A stretch of DNA of 64,000 bases from the NCBI RefSeq assembly GCF_006094395.1, contig NZ_CP035291.1, positions 1,860,001 to 1,924,000 of the forward strand. The letters are read 5' to 3'. The notes under the pieces are model-generated. The model saw only the letters and a program-made list of their open reading frames with translations, had not been told where the DNA came from and did no database searches. This document shows positions 48,004 to 57,084 of the stretch, piece by piece (the stretch's first letter is position 1; every line of letters starts with the position of its first letter). Origin of the DNA: Staphylococcus haemolyticus (lineage in GTDB: Bacteria > Bacillota > Bacilli > Staphylococcales > Staphylococcaceae). Position numbers and translations under genes: made by a program.

Positions 48004-49683
48004 TTAGTAATATAAAGAGTCCGGGACATAAAGTTCTTGGATAAGTGAAAAAAAGACAATTTCTATTGAAATAATATAGAAATTGTCTTTTTTATAAATT
48101 TTTTGATTATTTTCACCTCGTTGAGCTACTACTTTTCTTATATTAAGTGCCATTAATACAAAACCAAGTTCTCTTTTGACTTTATTGAGTCCTCGGACAG
48201 ACATCCGAGTGAAACCCAAAATAGCCTTCATAAATCCAAAAACAGGTTCCACATCAATTTTTCTTTGACTGTAGATATTTTTTGTTTCTGGTTCTGAAAG
48301 CTTTTTGTTAATTTGGGATTTAAAATATTCCCAGTTATAATTCTTCATTATTTTTTTGTTTGTTTTTGAATTGAAGTTCATACATTGATTTTTCAGAGGA
48401 CATTCTGAACAATCATCACATTCATATAATTTGAAGTCTCGCTTATAACCATACTTATCATGACGATAGGCATATCTTTTAAAACCTAGCCGTTTATTAT
48501 TCGGACAAATGAATTCGTCATTAATTTCGTCATAGTTCCAATTTTGAGTATTAAAGATGTCACTTTTATATTTTTTAGTTTTATCTTTTATAAACATTCC
48601 ATATGTTATGAGTGGCGTTCGATTAAAGTCATCTATAATTGCCTTATAATTTGATTCACTACCATAACCTGCATCAGCTACAATATATTCAGGTAAATGA
48701 CCGTAGGTCTCTTGAATTGAATTTAAAAATGGAATCATCGTTCTAGTATCCGTTGGATTTTGATACACATTATAAGATAAAACAAATTGGGAATTTGTCG
48801 CTATTTGTAAATTATACCCTGGCTTAAGTTGTCCATTTTTCATGTGATCTTCTTTCATTCTCATAAATGTCGCATCATGATCTGTCTTAGAATAACTATT
48901 TCTATCCTTTAAAATAGATTTTTGAAATTCGTATCGATACTTTCGCTCAAAATAATCATTGATTTGCTTTTTGTATTTTTTGATTTTAGTTCTTTTGAGA
49001 CGTATTTGTTTTCTTGTTTTAGTACATTTTTCATTGTTGATATGTTGGTTTAAATCTTCGATTTCTTTATCTAAGTGACTACCAATCAAATCTATTTCTT
49101 CTTTTGTTAATTCATTATCATGATCTTCTTTAATTTCCGGTATGATTTTATTGGTTACCAATTCATGGTAGAGGGCTTTAGAATCCTCATTCATCTTTGA
49201 TTCATGGTTTTGAATACTCTTTTTCCATACAAATGTATATCGATTGGCATTTGCTTCAATTTTTGTACCATCAATAAAAATAGCTTTATCATCTATAAGA
49301 TTTTGTTTTACACACTGACTGTAAAATTGAATAAATAAAGATTCTAATAAAGCATCTACTTTTGGATTTACTCTAAATCGATTAATTGTTTTATAAGAAG
49401 GTTTTTGATTTTGTGATAGCCACATCATTCGGATGCTATCATTAAGCATTTTTTCTATTTTACGACCTGAGAATACAGATTGTGTGTAGGCATATAGAAT
49501 CACTTTTAACATCATTTTAGGATGGTACGAAGTTGCACCACGGTGATGTCTGAATTCGTCGAATTCATTGTCAGGAATTGTTTCAACAATATCATTTACA
49601 TGTCGTGAAATATCATTTGTGGGGATAAGAACTGAAGTTTCCATTGGTAGAGTAAGTTGAGTCATGTTATAATTTTTATACAT
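48004..49683 (-). CDS. tnp: IS1272 transposase (copy 2)
   Basis: It is the same DDE transposase as copies 1 and 3 except for Gly at residue 523 instead of Ala (VAQRGENN). The frame again has no stop in the element. It runs past LYVPDS into the flank and ends after LYY, 12 bp outside the IS. The catalytic motifs DGTK, DAGYG and VEPVF are intact. The start keeps its GAGGTG site although CCTT before the ATG reads CTTT here. It could still be active for its own left part, but the right end lies beyond the ISL3 insertion. Confidence 0.94.
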   Translation of the reverse strand: MYKNYNMTQLTLPMETSVLIPTNDISRHVNDIVETIPDNEFDEFRHHRGATSYHPKMMLKVILYAYTQSVFSGRKIEKMLNDSIRMMWLSQNQKPSYKTINRFRVNPKVDALLESLFIQFYSQCVKQNLIDDKAIFIDGTKIEANANRYTFVWKKSIQNHESKMNEDSKALYHELVTNKIIPEIKEDHDNELTKEEIDLIGSHLDKEIEDLNQHINNEKCTKTRKQIRLKRTKIKKYKKQINDYFERKYRYEFQKSILKDRNSYSKTDHDATFMRMKEDHMKNGQLKPGYNLQIATNSQFVLSYNVYQNPTDTRTMIPFLNSIQETYGHLPEYIVADAGYGSESNYKAIIDDFNRTPLITYGMFIKDKTKKYKSDIFNTQNWNYDEINDEFICPNNKRLGFKRYAYRHDKYGYKRDFKLYECDDCSECPLKNQCMNFNSKTNKKIMKNYNWEYFKSQINKKLSEPETKNIYSQRKIDVEPVFGFMKAILGFTRMSVRGLNKVKRELGFVLMALNIRKVVAQRGENNQKIYKKDNFYIISIEIVFFSLIQELYVPDSLYY

Positions 49684-49875
49684 AAAGCACCTCGTTAATT
49701 TAGTTTAGTGATGTTTATTAAATTATACGAAAGTGCTTTATTTTTTTAAAGTATTACAATGTAAAATTACATATAAGTACAAAGTATTTTGGCGTGACTC
49801 TTGAGGGAACAGGACAAGCTGAAGACTACAGGCTGAAGCTGTCCCCTAAGAAAGCGAGCCAACAATACGGAGTAT

Positions 49876-49883
49876 TGTAAATA
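49876..49883. repeat. 8-bp target duplication of the ISL3 element (left)
   Basis: TGTAAATA, repeated at 53281-53288. Intact IS1272 (copy 1) has this octamer once, followed by AAGAAGCC, which confirms the junction. Confidence 0.95.
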
Positions 49884-49896
49884 GGCTCTATAATAA

Positions 49897-49933
49897 ATTG
49901 GACTGATGACTAAAAATCATCAGTCCAATTTTT
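49897..49933 (+). terminator. Hairpin inside the ISL3 left end
   Basis: ATTGGACTGATGA pairs with TCATCAGTCCAAT, followed by TTTTA. Its arms share the inverted-repeat sequence of the element. Confidence 0.75.
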
Positions 49934-50012
49934 ATGTTTGAATACAAAAATGGCGCAATTACCTATATAATTATTAGCTACCAAACAAAATAAAAAGAAA
50001 GGTAATGCGCCT

Positions 50013-51326
50013 ATGTGTAAGTCTATATTAAATACATTAAGAATTAAAGATAAAAATCTAAATTTTTCAGATGAAGTGATTGAGAAAAAACATAAAGGAC
50101 GAATGAGCTTGTTTTACTATGCCGAGCTCACTTATCAACCTACACATTGTGAAAATTGTTCAACTAAAAATGAAAATTTCTCAATAGTAAAAAATGGTAA
50201 GAAAACCTCAACGATTACTTTACTTAAAATTATGGAAATGCCCGCTTATTTAGAACTTCAAAAACAAAGATTTTATTGTAAATCATGTGACAGTCATTTT
50301 ACTGCTAAATCTAATATTGTCGACGCTCATTGCTTTATTTCTAATAAAACAAAACTTGCAGTTTTAGATAAAGCACAAGAATACCGCTCTCAAAAATCTA
50401 TCGCTAAGTCATGCTTAGTATCATCAATGACTGTGTCTAGAGTGATTAATCAAGCGGCAAGCGACGTAGGTCAGTCTTCTTTTGATGCTTTACCTGAACA
50501 CTTAATGATGGACGAATTTAAAAGTGTTAAAAATGTAATCGGAAAAATGAGTTTTATTTATGCAGATGCTGTATCGCACCGCATCGTAGATGTGGTAGCG
50601 GATCGTAAGTTAAAATCGCTAAAAGATCATTTTTATCGCTATTCTTTGAAACTCAGACAAAAAGTCAAAACAGTCACGATTGATATGTATGAACCATATA
50701 TGTCACTAATCAAACAATTATTTCCTAACGCGAAGATTATTATTGATCGTTTTCATATTGTTCAATCTTTAAATCGAGCGTTAAATATGTCTAGAGTTCA
50801 TGTAATGAATTGTTATAGAACCTCTAATAGACCGCTTTATAATAAATATAAAAGTTATTGGAAACTATTTCTTAAACCTTTTGAAACGCTAGAAGCATTT
50901 AATTATCATAAAGTCCATTTATTTAAAGAGTGGAAAACCGAAAAAGGCATTATAAATTACTTATTAGGTGTAGATGTAGAACTATTTAATACATACCACT
51001 ACGTTCATGAGCTAAGAAGATTATTAAAAGAAAATCAAATAGAGAAATTTAATCATAAACTCTTTTCTATTCATCTTTCAGATGTGTGTCCTAAATTACG
51101 CCCAGTCATTAGAACTTTAAGACGATTAGCAGCTTTCATTGAAAATACTATGACATATTCTAACCTGACCAACGGTCCGTTAGAAGGAATTAATAATAAA
51201 ATCAAACTCATTAAAAGGGTATCTTTTGGTTATAGAAATTATGATAATTTACGTAATCGAATTATTATAACTTCGCGACTATTTGCGTCAACAACAAAAA
51301 AAGAGAGTCTGGGACATAAACCCTAG
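50013..51326 (+). CDS. tnp: ISL3-family transposase with altered C-terminus
   Basis: This is a 437-residue transposase. The N-terminal zinc-binding part has HCENCS and FYCKSCDSHF, then a helix-turn-helix-like SIAKSCLVSSMTVSRVI. The DDE core includes MDEFKSV, TIDMYEPYMSLIKQLFPNA and, late, SNLTNGPLEGINNKIKLIKRVSFG. The final residues ESLGHKP are read from the right end of IS1272 copy 3, so the original last codons are lost or replaced. The core looks complete; activity is uncertain. Start after AAAGAAAGGTAATGCGCCT. Confidence 0.92.
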   Translation: MCKSILNTLRIKDKNLNFSDEVIEKKHKGRMSLFYYAELTYQPTHCENCSTKNENFSIVKNGKKTSTITLLKIMEMPAYLELQKQRFYCKSCDSHFTAKSNIVDAHCFISNKTKLAVLDKAQEYRSQKSIAKSCLVSSMTVSRVINQAASDVGQSSFDALPEHLMMDEFKSVKNVIGKMSFIYADAVSHRIVDVVADRKLKSLKDHFYRYSLKLRQKVKTVTIDMYEPYMSLIKQLFPNAKIIIDRFHIVQSLNRALNMSRVHVMNCYRTSNRPLYNKYKSYWKLFLKPFETLEAFNYHKVHLFKEWKTEKGIINYLLGVDVELFNTYHYVHELRRLLKENQIEKFNHKLFSIHLSDVCPKLRPVIRTLRRLAAFIENTMTYSNLTNGPLEGINNKIKLIKRVSFGYRNYDNLRNRIIITSRLFASTTKKESLGHKP

Positions 51327-53242
51327 AGAAATAGCCAGTAAATGAGTTTTAACAAATTCATTTACTGGCTTCTTTATTTACAATACTCCGTATTGTTGGC
51401 TCGCTTTCTTAGGGGACAGCTTCAGCCTGTAGTCTTCAGCTTGTCCTGTTCCCTCAAGAGTCTCGCCAAAATACTTTGTATTTATATGTAATTTTACATT
51501 GTAATACTTTAAAAAAATAAAGCACTTTCGTATAATTTAATAAACATCACTAAACTAAATTAACGAGGTGCCTTATGTATAAAAATTATAACATGACTCA
51601 ACTTACTCTACCAATGGAAACTTCAGTTCTTATCCCCACAAATGATATTTCACGACATGTAAATGATATTGTTGAAACAATTCCTGACAATGAATTCGAC
51701 GAATTCAGACATCACCGTGGTGCAACTTCGTACCATCCTAAAATGATGTTAAAAGTGATTCTATATGCCTACACACAATCTGTATTCTCAGGTCGTAAAA
51801 TAGAAAAAATGCTTAATGATAGCATCCGAATGATGTGGCTATCACAAAATCAAAAACCTTCTTATAAAACAATTAATCGATTTAGAGTAAATCCAAAAGT
51901 AGATGCTTTATTAGAATCTTTATTTATTCAATTTTACAGTCAGTGTGTAAAACAAAATCTTATAGATGATAAAGCTATTTTTATTGATGGTACAAAAATT
52001 GAAGCAAATGCCAATCGATATACATTTGTATGGAAAAAGAGTATTCAAAACCATGAATCAAAGATGAATGAGGATTCTAAAGCCCTCTACCATGAATTGG
52101 TAACCAATAAAATCATACCGGAAATTAAAGAAGATCATGATAATGAATTAACAAAAGAAGAAATAGATTTGATTGGTAGTCACTTAGATAAAGAAATCGA
52201 AGATTTAAACCAACATATCAACAATGAAAAATGTACTAAAACAAGAAAACAAATACGTCTCAAAAGAACTAAAATCAAAAAATACAAAAAGCAAATCAAT
52301 GATTATTTTGAGCGAAAGTATCGATACGAATTTCAAAAATCTATTTTAAAGGATAGAAATAGTTATTCTAAGACAGATCATGATGCGACATTTATGAGAA
52401 TGAAAGAAGATCACATGAAAAATGGACAACTTAAGCCAGGGTATAATTTACAAATAGCGACAAATTCCCAATTTGTTTTATCTTATAATGTGTATCAAAA
52501 TCCAACGGATACTAGAACGATGATTCCATTTTTAAATTCAATTCAAGAGACCTACGGTCATTTACCTGAATATATTGTAGCTGATGCAGGTTATGGTAGT
52601 GAATCAAATTATAAGGCAATTATAGATGACTTTAATCGAACGCCACTCATAACATATGGAATGTTTATAAAAGATAAAACTAAAAAATATAAAAGTGACA
52701 TCTTTAATACTCAAAATTGGAACTATGACGAAATTAATGACGAATTCATTTGTCCGAATAATAAACGGCTAGGTTTTAAAAGATATGCCTATCGTCATGA
52801 TAAGTATGGTTATAAGCGAGACTTCAAATTATATGAATGTGATGATTGTTCAGAATGTCCTCTGAAAAATCAATGTATGAACTTCAATTCAAAAACAAAC
52901 AAAAAAATAATGAAGAATTATAACTGGGAATATTTTAAATCCCAAATTAACAAAAAGCTTTCAGAACCAGAAACAAAAAATATCTACAGTCAAAGAAAAA
53001 TTGATGTGGAACCTGTTTTTGGATTTATGAAGGCTATTTTGGGTTTCACTCGGATGTCTGTCCGAGGACTCAATAAAGTCAAAAGAGAACTTGGTTTTGT
53101 ATTAATGGCACTTAATATAAGAAAAGTAGTAGCTCAACGAGCTGAAAATAATCAAAAAATTTATAAAAAAGACAATTTCTATATTATTTCAATAGAAATT
53201 GTCTTTTTTTCACTTATCCAAGAACTTTATGTCCCGGACTCT
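51304..53242 (+). mobile_element. IS1272 copy 3, complete, inside the ISL3 element
   Basis: It is 1939 bp from AGAGTCTGGGACATAAA at 51304 to CCCGGACTCT at 53242, in the opposite orientation to copies 1 and 2. It lies just after the ISL3 transposase core, where a terminator hairpin is expected. There is no direct duplication (flanks ACAAAAAAAG and CAATATTTGG). All bases I compared at positions where copy 2 differs match copy 1. Confidence 0.95.
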
Positions 53243-53305
53243 CAATATTTGGACTCATCAGTCCGATTTGACGTAGAGCCTGTAAATAAAGAAGCCAGTA
53301 AATGA
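51575..53305 (+). CDS. tnp: IS1272 transposase (copy 3) with chimeric tail
   Basis: The first 556 residues are the standard IS1272 transposase (Asp138, Asp337, Glu479; Ala523). With no stop in the element, translation continues 20 residues through the ISL3 right end and the 8-bp duplication into the right part of IS1272 copy 2 (tail QYLDSSVRFDVEPVNKEASK). The tail is unlikely to matter for the catalytic core. Start after ACGAGGTGCCTT. Confidence 0.94.
   Translation: MYKNYNMTQLTLPMETSVLIPTNDISRHVNDIVETIPDNEFDEFRHHRGATSYHPKMMLKVILYAYTQSVFSGRKIEKMLNDSIRMMWLSQNQKPSYKTINRFRVNPKVDALLESLFIQFYSQCVKQNLIDDKAIFIDGTKIEANANRYTFVWKKSIQNHESKMNEDSKALYHELVTNKIIPEIKEDHDNELTKEEIDLIGSHLDKEIEDLNQHINNEKCTKTRKQIRLKRTKIKKYKKQINDYFERKYRYEFQKSILKDRNSYSKTDHDATFMRMKEDHMKNGQLKPGYNLQIATNSQFVLSYNVYQNPTDTRTMIPFLNSIQETYGHLPEYIVADAGYGSESNYKAIIDDFNRTPLITYGMFIKDKTKKYKSDIFNTQNWNYDEINDEFICPNNKRLGFKRYAYRHDKYGYKRDFKLYECDDCSECPLKNQCMNFNSKTNKKIMKNYNWEYFKSQINKKLSEPETKNIYSQRKIDVEPVFGFMKAILGFTRMSVRGLNKVKRELGFVLMALNIRKVVAQRAENNQKIYKKDNFYIISIEIVFFSLIQELYVPDSQYLDSSVRFDVEPVNKEASK
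53281..53288. repeat. 8-bp target duplication of the ISL3 element (right)
   Basis: TGTAAATA, the partner of 49876-49883, followed by AAGAAGCC as in intact IS1272. Confidence 0.95.
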
Positions 53306-53364
53306 ATTTGTTAAAACTCATTTACTGGCTATTTCTCTAGGGTTTATGTCCCAGACTCTTTATA

Positions 53365-55023
53365 TTATTCACTTTTCCTTTTTTTACCTGTTTCACGATC
53401 AATAGTTTTATCTATATACACGTGCTTAAGTGTAGTATCTGGGCCTACTTTGTGATACTGTAACCCTCTAACTTGTGGATTAGTTAAATGTGCTTCACCT
53501 TTTTGATATATAGGTGCAACTGGTGCGTCGTGAAGTAAAATACTTTCAGCTTTTTGTAAAGCTTCATTTCTCTTATCAGGTTCACGTAGTAAAGAACCAT
53601 TAGCTTCTTTGATAAGATTATCGTATTCTTCGTTACCCCAATCAGTATTATTTTGAGCATTACCTTTTGTCATTATTTCCAAGAAAGCCGTTGGGTCTGG
53701 ATAGTCAGGACTCCACCCTGCATATGACGTTTCATAATTATTTGCTAACTCTAGAGTAATTTTTTGTTTAAATGGCATTTGTTTAATTTTTAGAGTAACA
53801 CCAGGTAAATTTGTTTCAATCTGCGATTTTATATATTCAGCAGCAATCTTCGCTGCTGGGGTGTCTTGAGTATTCATAGTAAAAGTAAATTCTTTTTTAC
53901 CTAATTCTTTTTGCGCAATTTCCCAATTTTGTTTTGCTTCTTTGGTATTATATTTTAATGGAGATGAAACTGTACTTGCGAAATCTTTGCCGTCTGGTGT
54001 TTTAGCAGTTCCAATACCAGTGAAATTATCTGAGGCTAAAGAACCGTCATTTAAAACAGATTTTACATATCCTTTTTTATTAATAGCTTGCGCAATAGCT
54101 AATCTTAAGTGTTTATTTTTAAATTCCGGAACTGTTTTTTCATTCATTTTAATATAGAATGTAGCAGCAGTTAAACGATGGTTCAATGCTTTACTATTTT
54201 TATATTTGTTAACCTGCTCAGATGTTACGATTGTATCATCAACTGAATCTGTATCATATAATGATGCACCAGCTTGTTGATCTTTTAGTACTTTATAATT
54301 TACTTTATCTAATTTAACATTCTTTTTATCCCAATACTTGTCATTTTTTACAAGTTGAATTTTATCTTCCACTTGCCAATTAATTACTTTAAAAGGCCCA
54401 TTATATACTGCTCTATCGGCTTTTGTACCATATTTTTCTCCATATTTTTTGGCAATTTTAGAATTTTGAGGATCAAAAGTATTTAAAGCCAATAGTTCAT
54501 TTATATAAGGCACAGGTTTTTCTAATTCAACTTGAAGTTTATATTTATCTAGTGCTTTAATTCCTAATTCACTCACTGGTTTTTTTCCTGAATTAACTAA
54601 ATCAGCATTTTTAATATCACTCATTATGTAAGCAAATTCAGATGCTGTTTTGGGGTCCACAACTTTTCTCCATGCATAAACAAAGTCGTCCGCAGTTACT
54701 GGGTCACCGTTAGACCACTTAGCGTTTTTTCTTAAATTAATTGTTAAAGTTTTGCCCCCGTTACTTTTTTTAGGCATTTCTTTAGCTACACCTAAAGTAA
54801 CCTTATCGCCTTTATCAATTGAATATAGGCCTTCAAATGCTTGGCCAGCTATATCTCCTGATACTGCATCTGTAATTAATGCCGTATCTAAAGTACTTAT
54901 ATCTTGTGTAATAACTTTTCTAAAGACTTGGCCATCATCTGAATATAAACTTTTATTATTACTACAAGCTGAAAGTACTAAAACCACTATTAATAAAGTT
55001 GCTATATATTTTAAAGATTTCAT
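53365..55023 (-). CDS. oppA: Oligopeptide-binding lipoprotein OppA (Opp3)
   Basis: This 552-residue substrate-binding lipoprotein delivers peptides to the Opp importer. The signal peptide is MKSLKYIATLLIVVLVLSAC with lipobox LSAC. SBP_bac_5 features include AKWSNGDPVTADDFVYAWR at about residue 107 and GWSPDYPDPTAFLEIM near 453. The ATG at 55021-55023 follows GGAAGGAGGATGAATTTACT. It is last in the operon oppB-C-D-F-A, matching Opp3 of S. aureus. Its 3' side abuts IS1272 copy 2, five bases from the stop, so its terminator was probably lost. Confidence 0.95.
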   Translation of the reverse strand: MKSLKYIATLLIVVLVLSACSNNKSLYSDDGQVFRKVITQDISTLDTALITDAVSGDIAGQAFEGLYSIDKGDKVTLGVAKEMPKKSNGGKTLTINLRKNAKWSNGDPVTADDFVYAWRKVVDPKTASEFAYIMSDIKNADLVNSGKKPVSELGIKALDKYKLQVELEKPVPYINELLALNTFDPQNSKIAKKYGEKYGTKADRAVYNGPFKVINWQVEDKIQLVKNDKYWDKKNVKLDKVNYKVLKDQQAGASLYDTDSVDDTIVTSEQVNKYKNSKALNHRLTAATFYIKMNEKTVPEFKNKHLRLAIAQAINKKGYVKSVLNDGSLASDNFTGIGTAKTPDGKDFASTVSSPLKYNTKEAKQNWEIAQKELGKKEFTFTMNTQDTPAAKIAAEYIKSQIETNLPGVTLKIKQMPFKQKITLELANNYETSYAGWSPDYPDPTAFLEIMTKGNAQNNTDWGNEEYDNLIKEANGSLLREPDKRNEALQKAESILLHDAPVAPIYQKGEAHLTNPQVRGLQYHKVGPDTTLKHVYIDKTIDRETGKKRKSE

Positions 55024-55050
55024 AGTAAATTCATCCTCCTTCCCCTGCAT

Positions 55051-55995
55051 TTAAACGCTTTGCGTTTGATGTTCTTGTTTTAATTGAGCAGCTTCTTCAT
55101 CAGTTACAAAAACATAATGATCTGGTCTTATTTCCTGAAGTTTTCGCTCAGAATTTTTAGATTCATCTTCTTGATATGCTACACGTTTACGTGTTCTCTC
55201 ACTATCTGGGTCAGGTTGAGGAATCGCTGATAACAATGATTTCGTATAATCATGTAATGGATGATAATAAATTTCGTCAGCTGAACCTAATTCAACAATT
55301 TTTCCGAAGTGCATCACTGCGATACGGTCTGAAATATATTTAACCATTGATAAGTCATGCGCGATAAATAAGAAAGTAATACCTCTTTCTTTTTGTAATT
55401 TCAACATTAAGTTTACTACCTGAGCTTGGATAGATACATCTAACGCTGAAATAGGCTCATCCGCAATAATAAATTCCGGTTCCACTGCTAGTGCACGCGC
55501 GATACCGATACGTTGACGTTGTCCACCAGAAAATTCGTGTGGATATCTATTCGCATGTTCTTTACTTAAACCGACCGTTTCAAGTAAGTCATAAACACGA
55601 CGTTTACGGTCTTTTTTACTGCTTGCTAATTTATGAATATCAATACCCTCTGCAACGATATCCATTACTTTCAATCTAGGATTTAATGAAGCATATGGAT
55701 CTTGGAAAATCATTTGAATTTTTTTATTAAACTTTAATAAATCTTTACGCTTAGAAATTTTTTGAATATCCTGTCCTTCATATAAAATTTCTCCACTTGT
55801 AATATCATTTAGTTTAATAATTGCTTTACCTGTAGTTGATTTACCACATCCTGACTCTCCAACTAACCCTAATGTTTCCCCTTTATAGATATCAAAAGAT
55901 ATGTCCTCAATGGCTCTTACTTCATTACGTTTACCTTCATTAAAATATTGTTTTAAATTTTTAATTTCTAATAACACTTCATTATTTTTATCCAT
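55051..55995 (-). CDS. oppF: Oligopeptide transporter ATPase OppF
   Basis: This is a 314-residue ABC ATPase. Walker A is GESGCGKSTTGKAI near residue 45, the Q-loop MIFQDPYASLNPR, signature FSGGQRQRIGIARAL and Walker B FIIADEPISALD. The C-terminal oligopeptide-transporter extension reaches HYVFVTDEEA. The start codon overlaps the oppD stop by 8 bp. With OppD it forms the nucleotide-binding heterodimer. Confidence 0.96.
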   Translation of the reverse strand: MDKNNEVLLEIKNLKQYFNEGKRNEVRAIEDISFDIYKGETLGLVGESGCGKSTTGKAIIKLNDITSGEILYEGQDIQKISKRKDLLKFNKKIQMIFQDPYASLNPRLKVMDIVAEGIDIHKLASSKKDRKRRVYDLLETVGLSKEHANRYPHEFSGGQRQRIGIARALAVEPEFIIADEPISALDVSIQAQVVNLMLKLQKERGITFLFIAHDLSMVKYISDRIAVMHFGKIVELGSADEIYYHPLHDYTKSLLSAIPQPDPDSERTRKRVAYQEDESKNSERKLQEIRPDHYVFVTDEEAAQLKQEHQTQSV

Positions 55996-57067
55996 CGAAC
56001 GACACCCTTTCTACTTGACGTGGTTTGTCGTAATTATTCGGCATTTGACGCTGTCTTTTTACAACCATTTCTGGCGGTTTTACTTTAGGAGCTCTCTTAT
56101 CTAATAACCATGATTTAACAAAATGTGTTGGTGATACTTTGAACCATGGTGGCTCTTGTTTAAAATCAATATCTAAAGCATATTGACTTCTACGTGCGAA
56201 TGCATCTCCTTTAGGAGGATGAAGTAAGTCAGGTGGTGTTCCAGGAATAGCAATTAATTCTGTATCATTACTAGTAGTTAAATCAGGCATTGATGATAAT
56301 AATCCCCATGTATAAGGATGCTTTGGGTCATAGAAGATTTCATCTACATCTCCTGTTTCTATCATTTGACCTCCGTACATAACAGCTACTCTATCTGCAA
56401 TATTTGCCACAACACCTAAATCATGGGTAATAAATATAATTGATGTATCAATCTTTTTCTGCAAATCTTTCATTAAATCTAAAATTTGAGCTTGCATTGT
56501 TACATCCAATGCTGTTGTTGGTTCATCTGCAATCAATACTTTAGGTTCACAAGCTAAAGCTGTTGCGATTACAATTCTCTGTCTTTGACCACCAGAGAAT
56601 TGATGTGGGTATGCTTTGAAACGTTTTTCAGCATTAGGCAATCCAACTAAATTCAAAATTTCTAAAGCACGTTTTTTTGCTTCAGATTTACTATAATTAC
56701 GATGTTTAATTAAAGGTTCCATTACTTGTTTCCCAATTTGCATCGTCGGATTGAGTGATGTCATTGGATCTTGGAATATCATCGAAATATCTTTTCCACG
56801 TAATTTAATTAATTCTTTCTCAGATTTATTTGCTAAATCTTCACCAAGAAAATCAATTGCACCTTTTTTAATACGGCCCGCATCTCCTTGGAATAGCTTT
56901 GTAATCGCTTTAGTGGTTACTGATTTTCCAGAACCAGACTCTCCCACTATTGCTAACGTTTCCCCTTTGTTCAAATAAAAATCTACGCCTCTAACCGCTT
57001 GCACTTCCCCAGCAGTAATATCAAAGGAAACATGCAAGTCGTTGACTTCTAATACTCTTTCTGACAT
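55988..57067 (-). CDS. oppD: Oligopeptide transporter ATPase OppD
   Basis: This is a 359-residue ABC ATPase with Walker A GESGSGKSVTTKAI, Q-loop MIFQDPMTSLNPTM, signature FSGGQRQRIVIATAL and Walker B VLIADEPTTALD. The C-terminal part has IPGTPPDLLHPPKGDAFA; the usual cysteines of the OppD/F iron-sulphur-like motif (CxxRC) read as FARRSQYALD here, so they are absent. Start after AAAGGAGGCACACGTT. Confidence 0.96.
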   Translation of the reverse strand: MSERVLEVNDLHVSFDITAGEVQAVRGVDFYLNKGETLAIVGESGSGKSVTTKAITKLFQGDAGRIKKGAIDFLGEDLANKSEKELIKLRGKDISMIFQDPMTSLNPTMQIGKQVMEPLIKHRNYSKSEAKKRALEILNLVGLPNAEKRFKAYPHQFSGGQRQRIVIATALACEPKVLIADEPTTALDVTMQAQILDLMKDLQKKIDTSIIFITHDLGVVANIADRVAVMYGGQMIETGDVDEIFYDPKHPYTWGLLSSMPDLTTSNDTELIAIPGTPPDLLHPPKGDAFARRSQYALDIDFKQEPPWFKVSPTHFVKSWLLDKRAPKVKPPEMVVKRQRQMPNNYDKPRQVERVSFDG

Positions 57068-57084
57068 AACGTGTGCCTCCTTTA

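Larger units (their letters stand above)
49884..53280 (+). mobile_element. ISL3-family insertion sequence carrying a nested IS1272
   Basis: The ends are related inverted repeats: GGCTCTATAATAAATTGGAC at 49884 and, read inward from 53280, GGCTCTACGTCAAATCGGAC; both continue with TGATGA. It is flanked by an 8-bp duplication typical of ISL3 elements and similar to staphylococcal IS1181. Subtracting the inner IS1272 leaves 1458 bp plus any sequence lost at that insertion. A hairpin at 49897-49933 (TTGGACTGATGA / TCATCAGTCCAA then TTTTT) just inside the left end may shield the transposase from outside transcription. Confidence 0.93.
48016..53359 (-). mobile_element. IS1272 copy 2, interrupted by an ISL3-family element
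   Basis: The left end is at 48016 (AGAGTCCGGGACATAAA), the right end at 53359. The ISL3 insertion (49884-53280) splits it within its non-coding right part. Removing the insertion and one copy of the 8-bp duplication leaves exactly 1939 bp, the size of copies 1 and 3. The flanks are TAATATAA and TTATATTA, an inverted pair rather than a direct repeat. It lies between convergent trpS and oppA. A few bases differ from copies 1 and 3. Confidence 0.95.
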
